Source: Thunnus maccoyii (Eukaryota > Chordata > Actinopteri > Scombriformes > Scombridae). From it: a DNA stretch of 64,000 nt. Each line of letters begins with the position of its first letter. The first letter of the stretch is position 1. Positions 24,931-35,481 of the stretch are shown here, one piece after another. The stretch is from NCBI RefSeq assembly GCF_910596095.1, contig NC_056548.1, positions 19,244,651-19,308,650 on the forward strand, written 5' to 3'. The notes below the pieces were generated by a model that saw only the letters and a program-made list of their open reading frames with translations, made no database searches and was not told the origin of the DNA. The position numbers were made by a program, and so were the translations under genes.

Positions 24931-25275
24931 GTCAGCGGTGAGAGCTGGGCTGGGTCCAGGCGCGAGGCAGCCGAGGCGGCAGAGAGGGCTGCCTGGAGTC
25001 GACGATCATGCCTTGATTACAATGAGCCAAGTTGGGCAAGCAGCCAAGACGTCTAACAAATGCACAGAGCTCCCCTGTTAGCGGATTTCACAGCACCCAC
25101 CCACTTGTCCTTCCTCTCCCTCTCCCTCTCTCCCACTCTCTCTCCCCCCCCCCTCTCTCTCTCGCTCTTCCTCTACCTCTCTGTCTCTCTCTCCCTCTCG
25201 CTCTCCAACTCTCCCACCCTTCTGCACATATATGCTCTCTCACTCCCTCTCTCCCTCTTTAAAGCACTTGCTCTT
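24919..25275 (-). promoter_or_regulatory. ccdc9b first exon and promoter region
   Basis: The ccdc9b start codon lies at 24928-24930, four codons before a strong GTGAGT donor. Upstream on the minus strand (higher coordinates) the sequence is CpG-containing to about 25020. It then becomes a long polypyrimidine run on the + strand (about 25100-25265, CTCTCCCTCT units). A G-run lies just inside the intron at 24881-24892. No TATA box was seen. The transcription start was not located. Confidence 0.5.
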
Positions 25276-25279
25276 TCTC

Positions 25280-26440
25280 CTCCTCACTTATCCTCTGCTC
25301 AAAGCATGCTAGTTAAATCTGGTCACCCACCGTCACACACTCAGTGAATTTTAAAGTAAATTAGCACTTTTGCTCAATTGAGTCTACAATAAAAATCACA
25401 CAATTGATTTTTCTGTCTGTATGTAAATATACTGTATATTATCATATACTTGGCAGCCACAGTAGATCTTTCTTATTACTTTTTTGTCTTTTTCATGTTT
25501 AAAATGATGGAATTGCAATATGATAGTTTTATTATGTCATTTATTCTTTCTTTCTTATCTGCAGCCATGTTGTTATAGATATATAAGACTATATAGGGCT
25601 TTGGGTCTGTATTTACGTTGATAATTTGCTCTGATTTCCATATTGTAAAGATCTTCAAAAGAGATGTTTTTATGTCTGTTGCTGATGCAAATGTTGGCAG
25701 GTATTAAATTATGGAGTAAAGTTCTCTGTATGCTTTCAAATCAATTCTATGCTGTGTCCTTGTGTCCTGAGCAAATGAGAGGGGGAAAAAAAGAAGAACT
25801 GATCACAAAACTACATCTTCGAAAAGCTTCTTGAATCACTCCCATTCTGAAAGAGTCTCATTCACATCTGAGCGTGCCACCATAGAAATCCAGACGTCAC
25901 AAATGAGATGCGTGTCTTGTTTGTTCCCACTGTGATTTCAACAGCTGCGTCGCCTATGAGCTCCAGACTACATGTTTGGAGTACTAAAGAATATATAAGG
26001 CTGAGAGCTAATGGCATGCAACAAACAGGCAGCCTAGCAGACAAATGCCACAGGGAGCAGAGGCAGTCACTTGAGACTCGGTGTCAGTGCTCTGCAATTT
26101 CCAGAGAATTATGGAAACAAACACATCATTGAAAGTTACCAGTCTGAGCTACATTTTTAGCATACTCGAGGCCACATAGCATACATTCTACATGGAATAA
26201 TCCTGCTAATGAGCAAAAGCTCTCAACAAAATATTTTAGTCTAGGACCTTTAACTTGATTTTAAGATTAATATAAAAAAATATCTCATGGAAATATTAAT
26301 ATCCTATAATGTTTATGATCAGCTATGAATTCATAGCAGTTCAGGCTGTCTATCATCTGCTATCAAAATGACAATGAAAAGAATCAAGTTTAAGTGAATA
26401 GTTGCATTATGAATACGTATAACTTAATGATCATTTTACC
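25280..26440. other. Intergenic, no gene recognised
   Basis: AT-rich with short open frames only. No exon, RNA gene or recognised repeat was identified. Confidence 0.5.
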
Positions 26441-26916
26441 AATTAATTCATTTTAACCTTAATCCTACCAACTTGGGTACCTGCAGACCCCAAAGGTATA
26501 CTTTTTGTCATATCTCACAGGTGCTTTATTCTATCATTCCAATTTTTCATGACTTTGTCAATAAATTTGCTCCTCATGACTTCATATCATTGTTTTCTGT
26601 TTCTGTTTTAATTAGTGCCTTTAAAAATGTAAGGGGTGTCCTGGGACCCCAACCAGAAGTACCCTATTCCATTTATGCAGTTTTAATAAATGGAACTATT
26701 TATTGAGTTTATGTTTGCCATGGGTCCTAATTTAAAGCATCACAAATTATCAGGCAGGTAGGAACACTCTGTCAGTGATTTTGAAGGATTTGTGGAAAGA
26801 CTGTACGTGGGATAAAAGCTGCAATTTGTATTAAAGAAAAGTATATATTTTTGTTTTACACAATACGCAAATTAACTGTAACTTTCCTAAAATCCACCTG
26901 GAGAGCCGGGGCTAAC

Positions 26917-27052
26917 CTTAAGTGGGAGATAGAAGCACGACCCAGCTAGACCCAGCTCTCTGTTTGCAACCAGACCACCGAGCCCCAGTTTGTTATTCAG
27001 GTCAAAGTGGGAAGAAGCAGCGGGTCTGTCGACCAGCTGAGTGAAGTGAAAC
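26917..27052 (-). other. Exon-like open segment, 45 codons, splice-bordered
   Basis: On the minus strand a polypyrimidine tract and TTCCGCAG precede 27052. An open frame of 45 codons then runs with no stop to AAG followed by GTTAGC at 26916. The base composition is GC-richer than its surroundings and the peptide is of mixed composition (starts FHFTQLVDRPAAS, ends AGSCFYLPLK). I do not recognise a protein family. It sits inside the composite element, so it is either repeat sequence that happens to be open or a captured exon. Confidence 0.3.
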
Positions 27053-27269
27053 CTGCGGAAGAAACACCGGGAACATCAGGGTGAAACAGTCCATAGTAAA
27101 AGTCAGTGTGTAAAACAAATTAATTTCCTAATTTTCATCAAGTTTATTTTTAGAAAAATAAAGACTTTTAACCCACATGACCTGGTCAAAGTTTGAAATG
27201 TGTACTGTCAGGTGTGGAGAGACAATAAGTAACTGCAGCTGGACACAGAAAAATACTCATATATTTGAA

Positions 27270-28200
27270 TGGAGAGTGTGAGCGAACCACTCAGTGCTTG
27301 GGCCCTAATAAAGGAAAAACTGTAGTACAGAGCTACAAATTTTACTTTTGATTTTATTTTTCTGCAGCACTTTATCACTAAACTGTCACTCTCACTCAAT
27401 GAGCTCCATTCCCCCCCCCCCCCCCATTCTCTCTCTCACTCCCCCTCACTTGGAGAGGAGAATGTCACTCTTCTTGTGAAATATCCTCATAAATCCCAGG
27501 ACTTTGGCCAAATCCTACATTAAAAATCACTTTTCTTTTTGTAGGAAATTTCGTCGCAAATCCATTGATACAGGTTTCAAAGTGGTCAGACTTATAGTTT
27601 AGACATCAGAACCATTTGTTTGACACAAAGTCCATGCCTAGAGATTGCCTCCCCATTGGTTTACATTGTAAGGTGTGGTGTGGCACTCCAACTTTCAGGG
27701 CTTATTATATCTAAACCGTTCGAGTTATTACAAAGTTTTTAACAACTTTTGTTCAGCACAGTGTCATAAGTCATGTATTCAAGTTTGAAGCCGATACCAT
27801 TAACGCCCTAGGAGGAGATAGCGTCTCTTGGGGGTCCAAAATTGGCGCAAAGTCGTACTTTGTTCTTGTTGGATTTAGGTCAGGGGTGTCAGCGTATGAT
27901 TTGTAGGTCTTGATGAGACAAATAATTGAGTTTTGGTTCGATCTCTCTACGACATTCCTACGGGCCGTGGCAGCCATATTAGACACATAGGTGGCGCTAC
28001 AGAGCACATTTTGGCACTTTGGGGATCATTTTTACATTTTATCAAATTTTTCACCAGACCTGATATGTGTGCCAAATTTGGTGGGTTTTTGAGCATGTTT
28101 AGGGGGTCAAATTAAGGGTTGAAGTGGCGTAATAATAAAGAAAGAAGAAGAGGAAGAAAGAAACAAACACACGCCCCTTTGGGGCTCAGGCCCAAATAAT
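27270..28200. repeat. Interspersed repeat of about 930 bp nested in the composite element
   Basis: Left end ACTCAGTGCTTGGGCCCTAA, right end CCTTTGGGGCTCAGGCCCAA. Internal landmarks include TGTAGGAAATTTCGTCGCAA and CAAATTTGGTGGGTTTTTGA. A C-run lies at 27412-27425. I recognise this as a dispersed teleost repeat; no coding frame is preserved. Confidence 0.55.
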
Positions 28201-28884
28201 GTTTTGAGAATAAATAACGTTTTGCATGGTTGTTTCTTACAGTATTTATTCTTGGGTCCCCAGGGACCCCAGTTGGTAGTCCGTGTATGTTAAATATGCT
28301 AGGATGAGGGTTAAAAATAATTGTATTCTTTATACAAATGCAGCCAACTCTTCTTCTTTTCATTATGGCACTTAGAGCCTATCCCTGCATGTATGTACAG
28401 GGGCAGGGTCCAATATAGTAAAACAGCCAAACCACCCTCTGTGAGGCAACAACACCAGGTCAATATGCAGCCATGTCCTCCAGATGTCACCACTGCTGCG
28501 CATTTTGCATTTGGTAAAAACACTGCTGATTCAGATCTTGAAAAGGAGCATTTGAGTCATTTTTGAAGTAAATTCAGTGTGTGATTTGGGTTCAGAAGGA
28601 TCAATCCAACATCTGTTCAATTTGTATGCCACAAATTATGTGTGTGTGTGTGTGTGTGTTTCCTTTTGTTTTGTCTGTTATGTTTTTGTTAAATTAACAT
28701 TTTTCATGTTGATTATAATGATATAATGATTGTAATGATATAATGATATAATACAGTTTACAGTTTGCAGCTGTGAGGACAATGCAGCTTGAGTATCAGA
28801 TTATGAGAATAAACTGGCAGCACATTAAATTGAGGCTGACTACGTTGAGAGGTTAAAGTAATTAGCATTTCTAGTGGTTTTTAA

Positions 28885-28947
<63 letters not shown>
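28885..28947. repeat. GATA tetranucleotide microsatellite
   Basis: About 15 consecutive ATAG units. Confidence 0.95.
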
Positions 28948-29226
28948 CTCACCCCCACATTAGCTAAATTCACCGTCATCAATAAAATGCTGTTTCCATT
29001 ACGTCCATTGGGTGTCGCCATGTCTTTCGTCAACATGGAGTTCCTGGTCTAGAGGGTAGGCAATATGGATGTATAATATATACATCCATGGTAGGTAACT
29101 TGTACTTGCCAGCCTGCTTTTCTTTTTTTTTTCTTGCTCCGTTCACAGCGTAACTGTAACTGTATATTATCAAACTTTGTCCTTATTTTGTCCACGGTAA
29201 AGAGGGGACTATGAAGCTCTACTACA

Positions 29227-29261
<35 letters not shown>

Positions 29262-30779
29262 TATTTATTTAAAATATATACTATAGTCTAGTAGTAGTAC
29301 ACCTATTCCATTACAATATCAGGGGTGTATAGTATATTTACTTAAATCAATTATGGACTTATATTGCCCATTTTTTTAATCAGAAAAAAACATAAACTAA
29401 TGTACAACAATATATTACATACGGCAATATTATCACAATTTCATATAATACATATGTACAAATATTATCAAAATGAAAACTATATTCATTTAAAAAATAA
29501 AATATACTGGAGGAAATTGGAATAAATGAAGCAATAATTCAATTATTTTTTTCAAAAAGAAAAATGAAAATGAAGCAGGAAAGGAATGAACAAAAGACAA
29601 TATGGTTGTGATATATTTAAATAGCATTTGCGTTATAAACATTCTGTAGTGTCACTGTCTTATATGATCATTCATTTCAAAGCTTTTGTAGTTTTTCTCG
29701 TTGTGGCATAATCTGCATACCCTGAGCTGTCCTCACCACCAGAGGACCCTGTTTACTGCAGACTGGGATGATCAGTGTCCTCTTGCAGCAGGAGACAGAG
29801 TGAGATTTGATGGGAAAATAAAATCTACATGAGTACCTTTCTGTATTTTTCTAGCAAAGAATCATTAAAAACAACAGATGAAATCATTCAACTAGAAAAG
29901 GACTGCTTGTCTTGGAAGCCTGAAATCTCAGCAGCCATCATGGTAGCAGTGGGGTGATTAGCAATGATCAACAGCAGCTGTGAGACACATATATATATCT
30001 GGTTTACACTTTCATCAGTTTATTTCATAACCTAATTCGTTGACATTATCTGAAGTCATGAAAGTGCAATTATGTACATTATGAGATGCAGCACTGACTT
30101 TTCAGTGTCCTGCACAGTGCTTAACAGCCCACAAATTCATAACATTTGACAGTTTTTTTGAAGATAAGGCATGTAGACTACAGTTTGCAAATAAGTAAGG
30201 TATGCACCAATAACATTCAAGCATGTTCAGATGGAAACGAGATGAGACATTCCTCTGCCCAAGCCACACATATGAACCTATATTAGCTAAGTTTCATTGA
30301 GTTAGTGCACACAGTCAAACTTTCTTTCGGATCATCAGGTTTGATATGATTACTAAGACCTAGATCAAAATATAAGAAGGTGACAAGATTGTAGTCGCAT
30401 CAACTTCAGAAAACAAAAGACAGGCTGTTTTGGGTCATAATAATTTTGGTGTGTCCTGTAAAATTCCCCTTCAGTCATAAGACATCAGACATCCATTAGT
30501 CTGTCTGTGAGCACACTACCTGGATCACCTGATGTGATATTCGAGACTTAGTTTTGTTTGAATGCCTTAAGACAGTGAAAGGCATCCTAGAACTGTGATC
30601 TATATAATTACTGTAAATAGACAGACTGTGAGGGTGGTGTTACTATTGTTGCAGTGTGAACTAGTGGTGACTGGTAAAAACAAAAGATGTATCAGGATTA
30701 CCTCAATTTTTTGCAAGGGAGATCTGGCCAAGATGGCAGCATAGTTACATTGAAGATTAGGATTTTTACATACAAAATA

Positions 30780-30957
30780 TATGATCAGTTTATGAAATAT
30801 GATACTTTATTAGCTTAGCTTTGAGTACTTTTTGCTGCTGATACATTTGTGCCTCTACTTAAGTAAAATTACAAATGCAGGGCTTTTGCTTGTAACAGAG
30901 TGGGTGGTATTGCTTATTTTACTTCATGATTTCAATACTTTATCCACCTCTGTTGCA
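30780..30957. repeat. Interspersed fish repeat
   Basis: Carries CTACTTAAGTAAAATTAC, GCAGGGCTTTTGCTTGTAAC and a terminal ACTTTATCCACCTCTG. These are landmarks of a widespread teleost non-autonomous repeat; truncated and non-coding. Confidence 0.45.
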
Positions 30958-32071
30958 CAGTGAGGATTTGCAGTTGAGATTCAACATTGTGCGTTCAATG
31001 CAGATGCTGTTGGATAAGGCTACCTTACCTTTCAGAACCTGTTTACATGAAACAAGACTGCTATGAGTCATAATCATATAATTGCATCCGTAATAATGAT
31101 CCCTCACTGGTGACATGTAAAAATAATACCTGTACCTAATAGCTCACAGTGTGGGCTGCTCTTATACAGGATTTAATCAGAAAATAGATACAATAGTCAA
31201 TACATTTAGTGTGTAAGTTAGAATCAGCCACCAGCACATTCAGAAACTTAACATCATGTTTTTGTTTCATTTACAGCTTGGCACTGCAACACTTGTTTTA
31301 GTCTAAAATGTGATGACCCCTGTGGTGTCATTTGTTGTGTGCTGTGTTTGCTGTGCAGTTTATGGTTGTCTGATTTGTTTTGCAGGTGATCGAACACCTG
31401 AGGGTGTTGGTGTTCCCAGGTTATTTAATTCTGGGCTGCAGCACAGCTCAGTGTCTGGCTGACTCTCTGGCATTTGGCTGCTGCTCGAGCTCTCCCATCT
31501 TCCCCACAGACGCCTTTTTGATCTGGTTATGTTGCTTTGTTTTTGCTTTTATGCACCATACAACACCCCCACACACATCTGCCATTACTGATTATACTGA
31601 CATCCACACCTCATATTGTAAATGTTAAGTTAATTTTTTTAATTTGATTTAATAAATTATTTTTTGTTAAACATTGACATGGTGTGCTTCCCTTTTGTTG
31701 TGGCCACTTGAGCGAGGTGATAACAAAAAGAATCCCTTAAAGCAGAGCAATATATCAACATTACCTGAGACCTGAGACTAACAGCATGAAACTGTGTACT
31801 TAAGATGTTTCCCTCTCGTAGGATGCGACAGGAGAGAACCTACCGGTTGTGGAGGGGAGCAAAAGCTCTGGTTCAGGAGTAAGGTACTTTCCAAATGTGT
31901 GCTTTATACTACGTTGCTTCACTGGCTGATTCAGCAATTTCACAGAAACCATGTGTTAGTTTCACATTATTTTTTTTAAAAAAGGTTTACCAACCTTTTT
32001 GAATTACAATCATACTGTTTAGTCATTTGTCTGTTTTCATATTCATTGATTGCCCTGACGATCATTTACAG

Positions 32072-32260
32072 CACAAGAACAAGAGCGTAAGGGTGAACAT
32101 GGAAAGGGAGGACAAGGAGGACAAGGGCACAGACATGGAAAAGAAATGAAAGGAAAACATGGTTGTGGTCCCAAATAAATAATGAAGAAATCCTTGAATA
32201 ACTATTCTGTGATCATGAATGTGAAGCATTAAATATATCCCTAATAAACAAACTGAGAAA
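32072..32260 (+). CDS. Possible terminal exon of a Gly/His-rich small protein (PHGR1-like?)
   Basis: An acceptor (ATCATTTACAG) precedes 32072. In one phase the exon encodes 34 residues strongly enriched in Gly, His, Lys and Gln (EHGKGGQGGQGHRHGKE, then KHGCGPK) and stops at 32176-32178. A poly(A) signal AATAAA follows at 32243-32248. In human, the small Pro/His/Gly-rich gene PHGR1 lies next to CCDC9B and is transcribed away from it, the same position and direction as here. An exon-like segment at 31822-31883 with good splice borders precedes it, but its open frames do not join this one. The start codon is therefore not found and the gene model is incomplete. Orthology is inference only. Confidence 0.3.
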
Positions 32261-33070
32261 AACAAAAGACTGCTTTATTGTTTATTCACATCACTTAAGT
32301 CAGTGGATGTCTCCATATTAACACACTTATCCAAAACAGATGCATGTAATCTTTTATAGATAACTAGGTCAATGTTGCTCTCAGGAATGTGATGATGTGG
32401 GTTTGTTATGAATATTTCAGCCATAACAGCAACATCAAGTGGAAAACAAATACCTTCTCCTTCATTTTGAGAACATCTGCATGTTCTGTGCACAAACTGA
32501 GTTGGTGAAATAAAATACAATAAAAAAAATTAAAAAACAACATAATTAGAAAATTTAGCATAAACTCACTGTTAAGTGGCTACAGCAGTGTGGTAGTGTT
32601 AGACTTAATATGCAATGATGGAATGAAGTCGAATAAATAAACCCAAATACTCAGTGACATAAACATAAAAGAATATAAAATATCTTAAGTCATCATAAAG
32701 TACAGGACTCCTGGGTTTCTAGTGCCCTGATAAAAAAAGTTGTTAACCTTTCCCACTGGCATTTATTTTAACACCAACTGAACCACAAGACTACAGTTTA
32801 AATATGATTCTTTGAAAAACTCTACTTTATAGCTACACCGGAAAGATAATGCAGCCAAAATGACAGAGCAGGCTGTATGAAAGCCATGAATACATTGAAT
32901 CCATCAAAATACAACATTGAACAATATACTACCAGCATTGGGGGTGAACAGTTGTCAAAACAGTTTGTCTACTGGAAGCCTGAATGTGCTTAAACTTCAT
33001 GGTAATTTAACCTTTTGATTGTAATACCTACTGAGTTAAAGGTGGTGCAAGAGAAAAGTTCATGAAGCAT
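32261..33070. other. Intergenic, no gene recognised
   Basis: AT-rich. An 81-codon minus-strand open frame (32275-32520) is not recognised and has no supporting splice or composition signal. Confidence 0.45.
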
Positions 33071-33077
33071 CTAAAAT

Positions 33078-33470
33078 AGAAAGAGCGCTGTGTAAGATTT
33101 AGGGGGATCAATTGGAAGATTGAAAATAATCATAAGTATGTTTTAATTAGTGTATAATCACCTGAAAATAAGAATTGTTGTGTTTTCATTAGCTTAGAAT
33201 GAGCCTTTTATATCTACATAGGGAGCGGGTCCTCTTCCATGCCCGCCATGTTGCACCACCATGTTTCTACTGTAGCCCAGAATGGACAAACATCAAAAAC
33301 TGGCTGTAGAGAGGGCCATTCATGTTTGTTTCTGCGGAAAAACAGCCACCATAGGTTCTCCTGCACACTTGGAAGGGGACAGGAGGGCGAGGGGTATTCA
33401 GTTGGTTGCAATCTGCAACCTCACCATTAGATGCCACTTCTACACACTGGTCCTATGCTTGCCAACACGT
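33078..33470. mobile_element. Non-autonomous DNA element, about 390 bp
   Basis: Starts GCGCTGTGTAAGATTTAGGG and ends near ATGCCACTTCTACACACTGG. Between them lie CATAGGGAGCGGGTCCTC and CGCCATGTTGCACCACCATG. I recognise this as a common teleost repeat. The open frames inside it are repeat-derived. Confidence 0.6.
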
Positions 33471-33619
33471 TTATGCTAATTGAATTGAAACATTGTAAAA
33501 TAACATACATCACTAAAGCATAATATCAACTGAACTGATATAATAAGAGCCTTAAGGGGGTTTCTGCTTTATTTTCTAATCTTGAGGCCTCCTGTTCAAA
33601 TAAAGTCAAAATCTAGTTT

Positions 33620-33935
33620 TAAAGGAAAAGTGTGATATTTTGGGACATAGACTTATTTGCCTTCTTGCTGAGAGTTAGATGACAAAATAATATGAGCAGC
33701 CAGTTAGCTTAGCTTAGCATAAAGACTGGAAACAAAAGGAAACAGCTAGCCTGGTTTTAAAGGTAGCAAACCTACCAGCACCTCTAAATCTCACTAATTA
33801 ACACATATCTTGCTTGTTTAATCTGTACAAAAAATGTACAGATGTGTCGGACTATGTCTTTGCCAGGACATAACTCCCATAAGACAGAAATTGCTGTTTT
33901 CCCACTTAATGAACATTGTAACTTCGGCATGTGTC
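33620..33935. repeat. Long-inverted-repeat MITE family, copy D
   Basis: Contains GATATTTTGGGACATAGACT, TGCTGAGAGTTAGATGACAA, TTAGCTTAGCTTAGCATAAA and CTCACTAATTAACACATATC, the same left-arm order as copies A and B. It lies just downstream of the AKAP5-like gene. Confidence 0.6.
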
Positions 33936-34056
33936 AGTGATCAGTGGAAGCTACTTCAGAAACATACTGTATTGTGTGTGCAGCACATCTTATTGTAAAT
34001 AATCTTTCTCATTACTTTACTTGGCAGTCATACGGTGTATCCACCTCTGGTCAGTG

Positions 34057-35442
34057 TCAGCAATCCAGATGGGCAGCAGTATCCAGCTGTTCTTCTTCAA
34101 ACAGTTTCAGTGCAGTTTTTATGGCAACTTGAACCACAAAGCGTGCTGTTTGTAGCAGGAAGAGCTCTCTTTCCTCACACTGTTGCTCAGCATTTTGCTC
34201 TGAGTGCACCATCCTTGCATAAAAACTGCTATCAGACGTGTCTATGTCTAAATTTTCCATAACTGCGACATTTTCTGTCACAGTGCCTGCTGGCATTGTG
34301 TTTCCCATTGGACCCATGGCATTTTCTGCAACAGCATTGTGGTGAATTGAGTATGAGTCACTGTTGAATGCTGCATGAAGTCTGATCTCATCACTAAATG
34401 TTGGATGCTCTGGCGCAGTTCTCTTTGTGTTGACATTAGGGGTGTTTATGCTTTCTCGTTGGGGTAAATTGTCCAAATTAGTCAAATGATGGCCAAAATC
34501 CTGACTCAACGTGCTATTCCGAGCAAAACGGGACTTCTCGGAAGAATGTGGGCTAATCTGATACTCTTCACTACCAATCACAATCCCACCACCATTTCCT
34601 CGAGGTCCTGCCATCACATTCATGTCATCACTCGCATGTGATGTTTCGAAAGCTTCTCTGTCTTCATTACTCATCTCTGATGTTATATCAGTCACATCTA
34701 CACTCACAGTAAGCACATCAGGACATTTTATCTCATTTGGGTATGTGCTGGGGGTTCTGCTCTCATCAGTGTGTTTATTAGCCAGCACTATCATCTCCAA
34801 TGGGATGTACTCCTTACTTTCTCCAATACACTCTTGGAAGAAAGGAGAAGCCTTTTTTGGTCTCTTCCTCCAACATGTTTTCAGCTGCGAAGAATTTTCT
34901 GGCCGTGACGACTTTGCTTTTGACTTCAGTTTAGTAACAGTAATGAGTGGATTTAAGTGAATTGCTTCCCTCTCTTCCACAGATGACTTATATTCTGCAG
35001 TGGTGCATTGCTGTATTTCTGTAGCTGAAAAGCCATCGACAGCTGGCTGAGTTTTTAGGTCCACAGAGTCTCTGGTGTGTGTGTTGAAGATTGTAACTGC
35101 ACGATATTCACCTTCATTGTGGTCGGATTTAAAGGTGCATGTGAAGCAGTCGACTGATGTTGAGAAAATTTGCTTTAAAGCAGTCAGCTTTTGTGCAAAC
35201 CGATTTTGGTCCAATTGATCAGCTTGAGGTGATTTTCTCTGACGTCCTGTTTTAACTTCTTCACTGATTTTCTCTTCACAGCTTTGTACTGAAATGTCAG
35301 TCTTATTACAGCTGTAGTTTATATCACGGTGTCTTCCAGTTTTAATCTTTGCTTTTCCTGGTAGAAGATGTGAAGGAACTGTCAGTTTTCTCCTAAGCAC
35401 TTTCTTAACTGAACTACCAGTTTGAGCTTCTTTCACTGACAT
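34057..35442 (-). CDS. akap5: AKAP5-like A-kinase anchoring protein, single coding exon, 461 aa
   Basis: One uninterrupted frame. The C-terminus (residues about 425-450) is an amphipathic helix, LLQTARFVVQVAIKTALKLF, with the spacing of a PKA RII-binding helix; it lines up with the human AKAP5 helix (LLIETASSLVKNAIQ). Residues 165-170 are PLITVT, a match to the PxIxIT calcineurin-docking motif. A basic cluster CWRKRPKKAS lies at 190-199, reminiscent of the AKAP5 membrane-targeting CFKRRKK block, and another basic stretch lies at 14-41. Between these the chain is acidic, Ser/Thr-rich and probably disordered. AKAP5 scaffolds PKA, calcineurin and PKC at postsynaptic and plasma membranes. The gene lies directly downstream of mthfd1 on the same strand, as in human. 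Human AKAP5 is 427 aa, also in one coding exon. Sequence identity outside the motifs is weak, so the call rests on motifs plus synteny. Confidence 0.72.
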   Translation of the reverse strand: MSVKEAQTGSSVKKVLRRKLTVPSHLLPGKAKIKTGRHRDINYSCNKTDISVQSCEEKISEEVKTGRQRKSPQADQLDQNRFAQKLTALKQIFSTSVDCFTCTFKSDHNEGEYRAVTIFNTHTRDSVDLKTQPAVDGFSATEIQQCTTAEYKSSVEEREAIHLNPLITVTKLKSKAKSSRPENSSQLKTCWRKRPKKASPFFQECIGESKEYIPLEMIVLANKHTDESRTPSTYPNEIKCPDVLTVSVDVTDITSEMSNEDREAFETSHASDDMNVMAGPRGNGGGIVIGSEEYQISPHSSEKSRFARNSTLSQDFGHHLTNLDNLPQRESINTPNVNTKRTAPEHPTFSDEIRLHAAFNSDSYSIHHNAVAENAMGPMGNTMPAGTVTENVAVMENLDIDTSDSSFYARMVHSEQNAEQQCEERELFLLQTARFVVQVAIKTALKLFEEEQLDTAAHLDC

Positions 35443-35481
35443 GGTACTTTTCAGATCATCCAGTCTTCAACTGTTTGCCTG

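Larger units (their letters stand above)
26450..28320. mobile_element. Composite TIR element with nested insertion
   Basis: The left end (about 26450-26496) reads TTTTAACCTTAATCCTACCA then ACTTGGGTACC and GACCCC. The right end (about 28246-28315) is its inverted relative, GGACCCCAGTTGGTAG then AGGATGAGGGTTAAAA. Inside lie an exon-like open segment (26917-27052) and a second repeat (27270-28200) whose ends GGGCCCTAATAAA and CTCAGGCCCAAATAA are also inverted. No transposase frame was found, so mobility in trans is inferred. Confidence 0.55.
28321..31780. other. Intergenic repeat-bearing stretch
   Basis: Holds a TG microsatellite (about 28640-28660), a GATA run (28885-28947), a T-homopolymer (about 29230-29258) and one interspersed repeat at 30780-30957. 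An 82-codon open frame at 31380-31628 follows an acceptor-like TTTTGCAG but resembles no family I know. No gene is called. Confidence 0.45.

Noticed and set aside
31380-31628. 82-codon + strand frame preceded by an acceptor-like TTTTGCAG
   Set aside because: No donor, no family match and no frame link to the downstream Gly/His exon; left as unassigned.
31794-31979. Reading 31822-31883 as the coding exon joined to 32072
   Set aside because: In the Gly/His phase it has a stop (TAA at 31880-31882) and in the other phases it gives an unrelated tail, so the join is unproven.
34830-34880. PLEMIV in the AKAP5-like protein (residues 214-219) as a second calcineurin-docking motif
   Set aside because: The third position is Glu rather than a hydrophobic residue, so it does not fit PxIxIT.
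34622-34960. 112-codon + strand frame
   Set aside because: Antisense shadow of the AKAP5-like coding exon.
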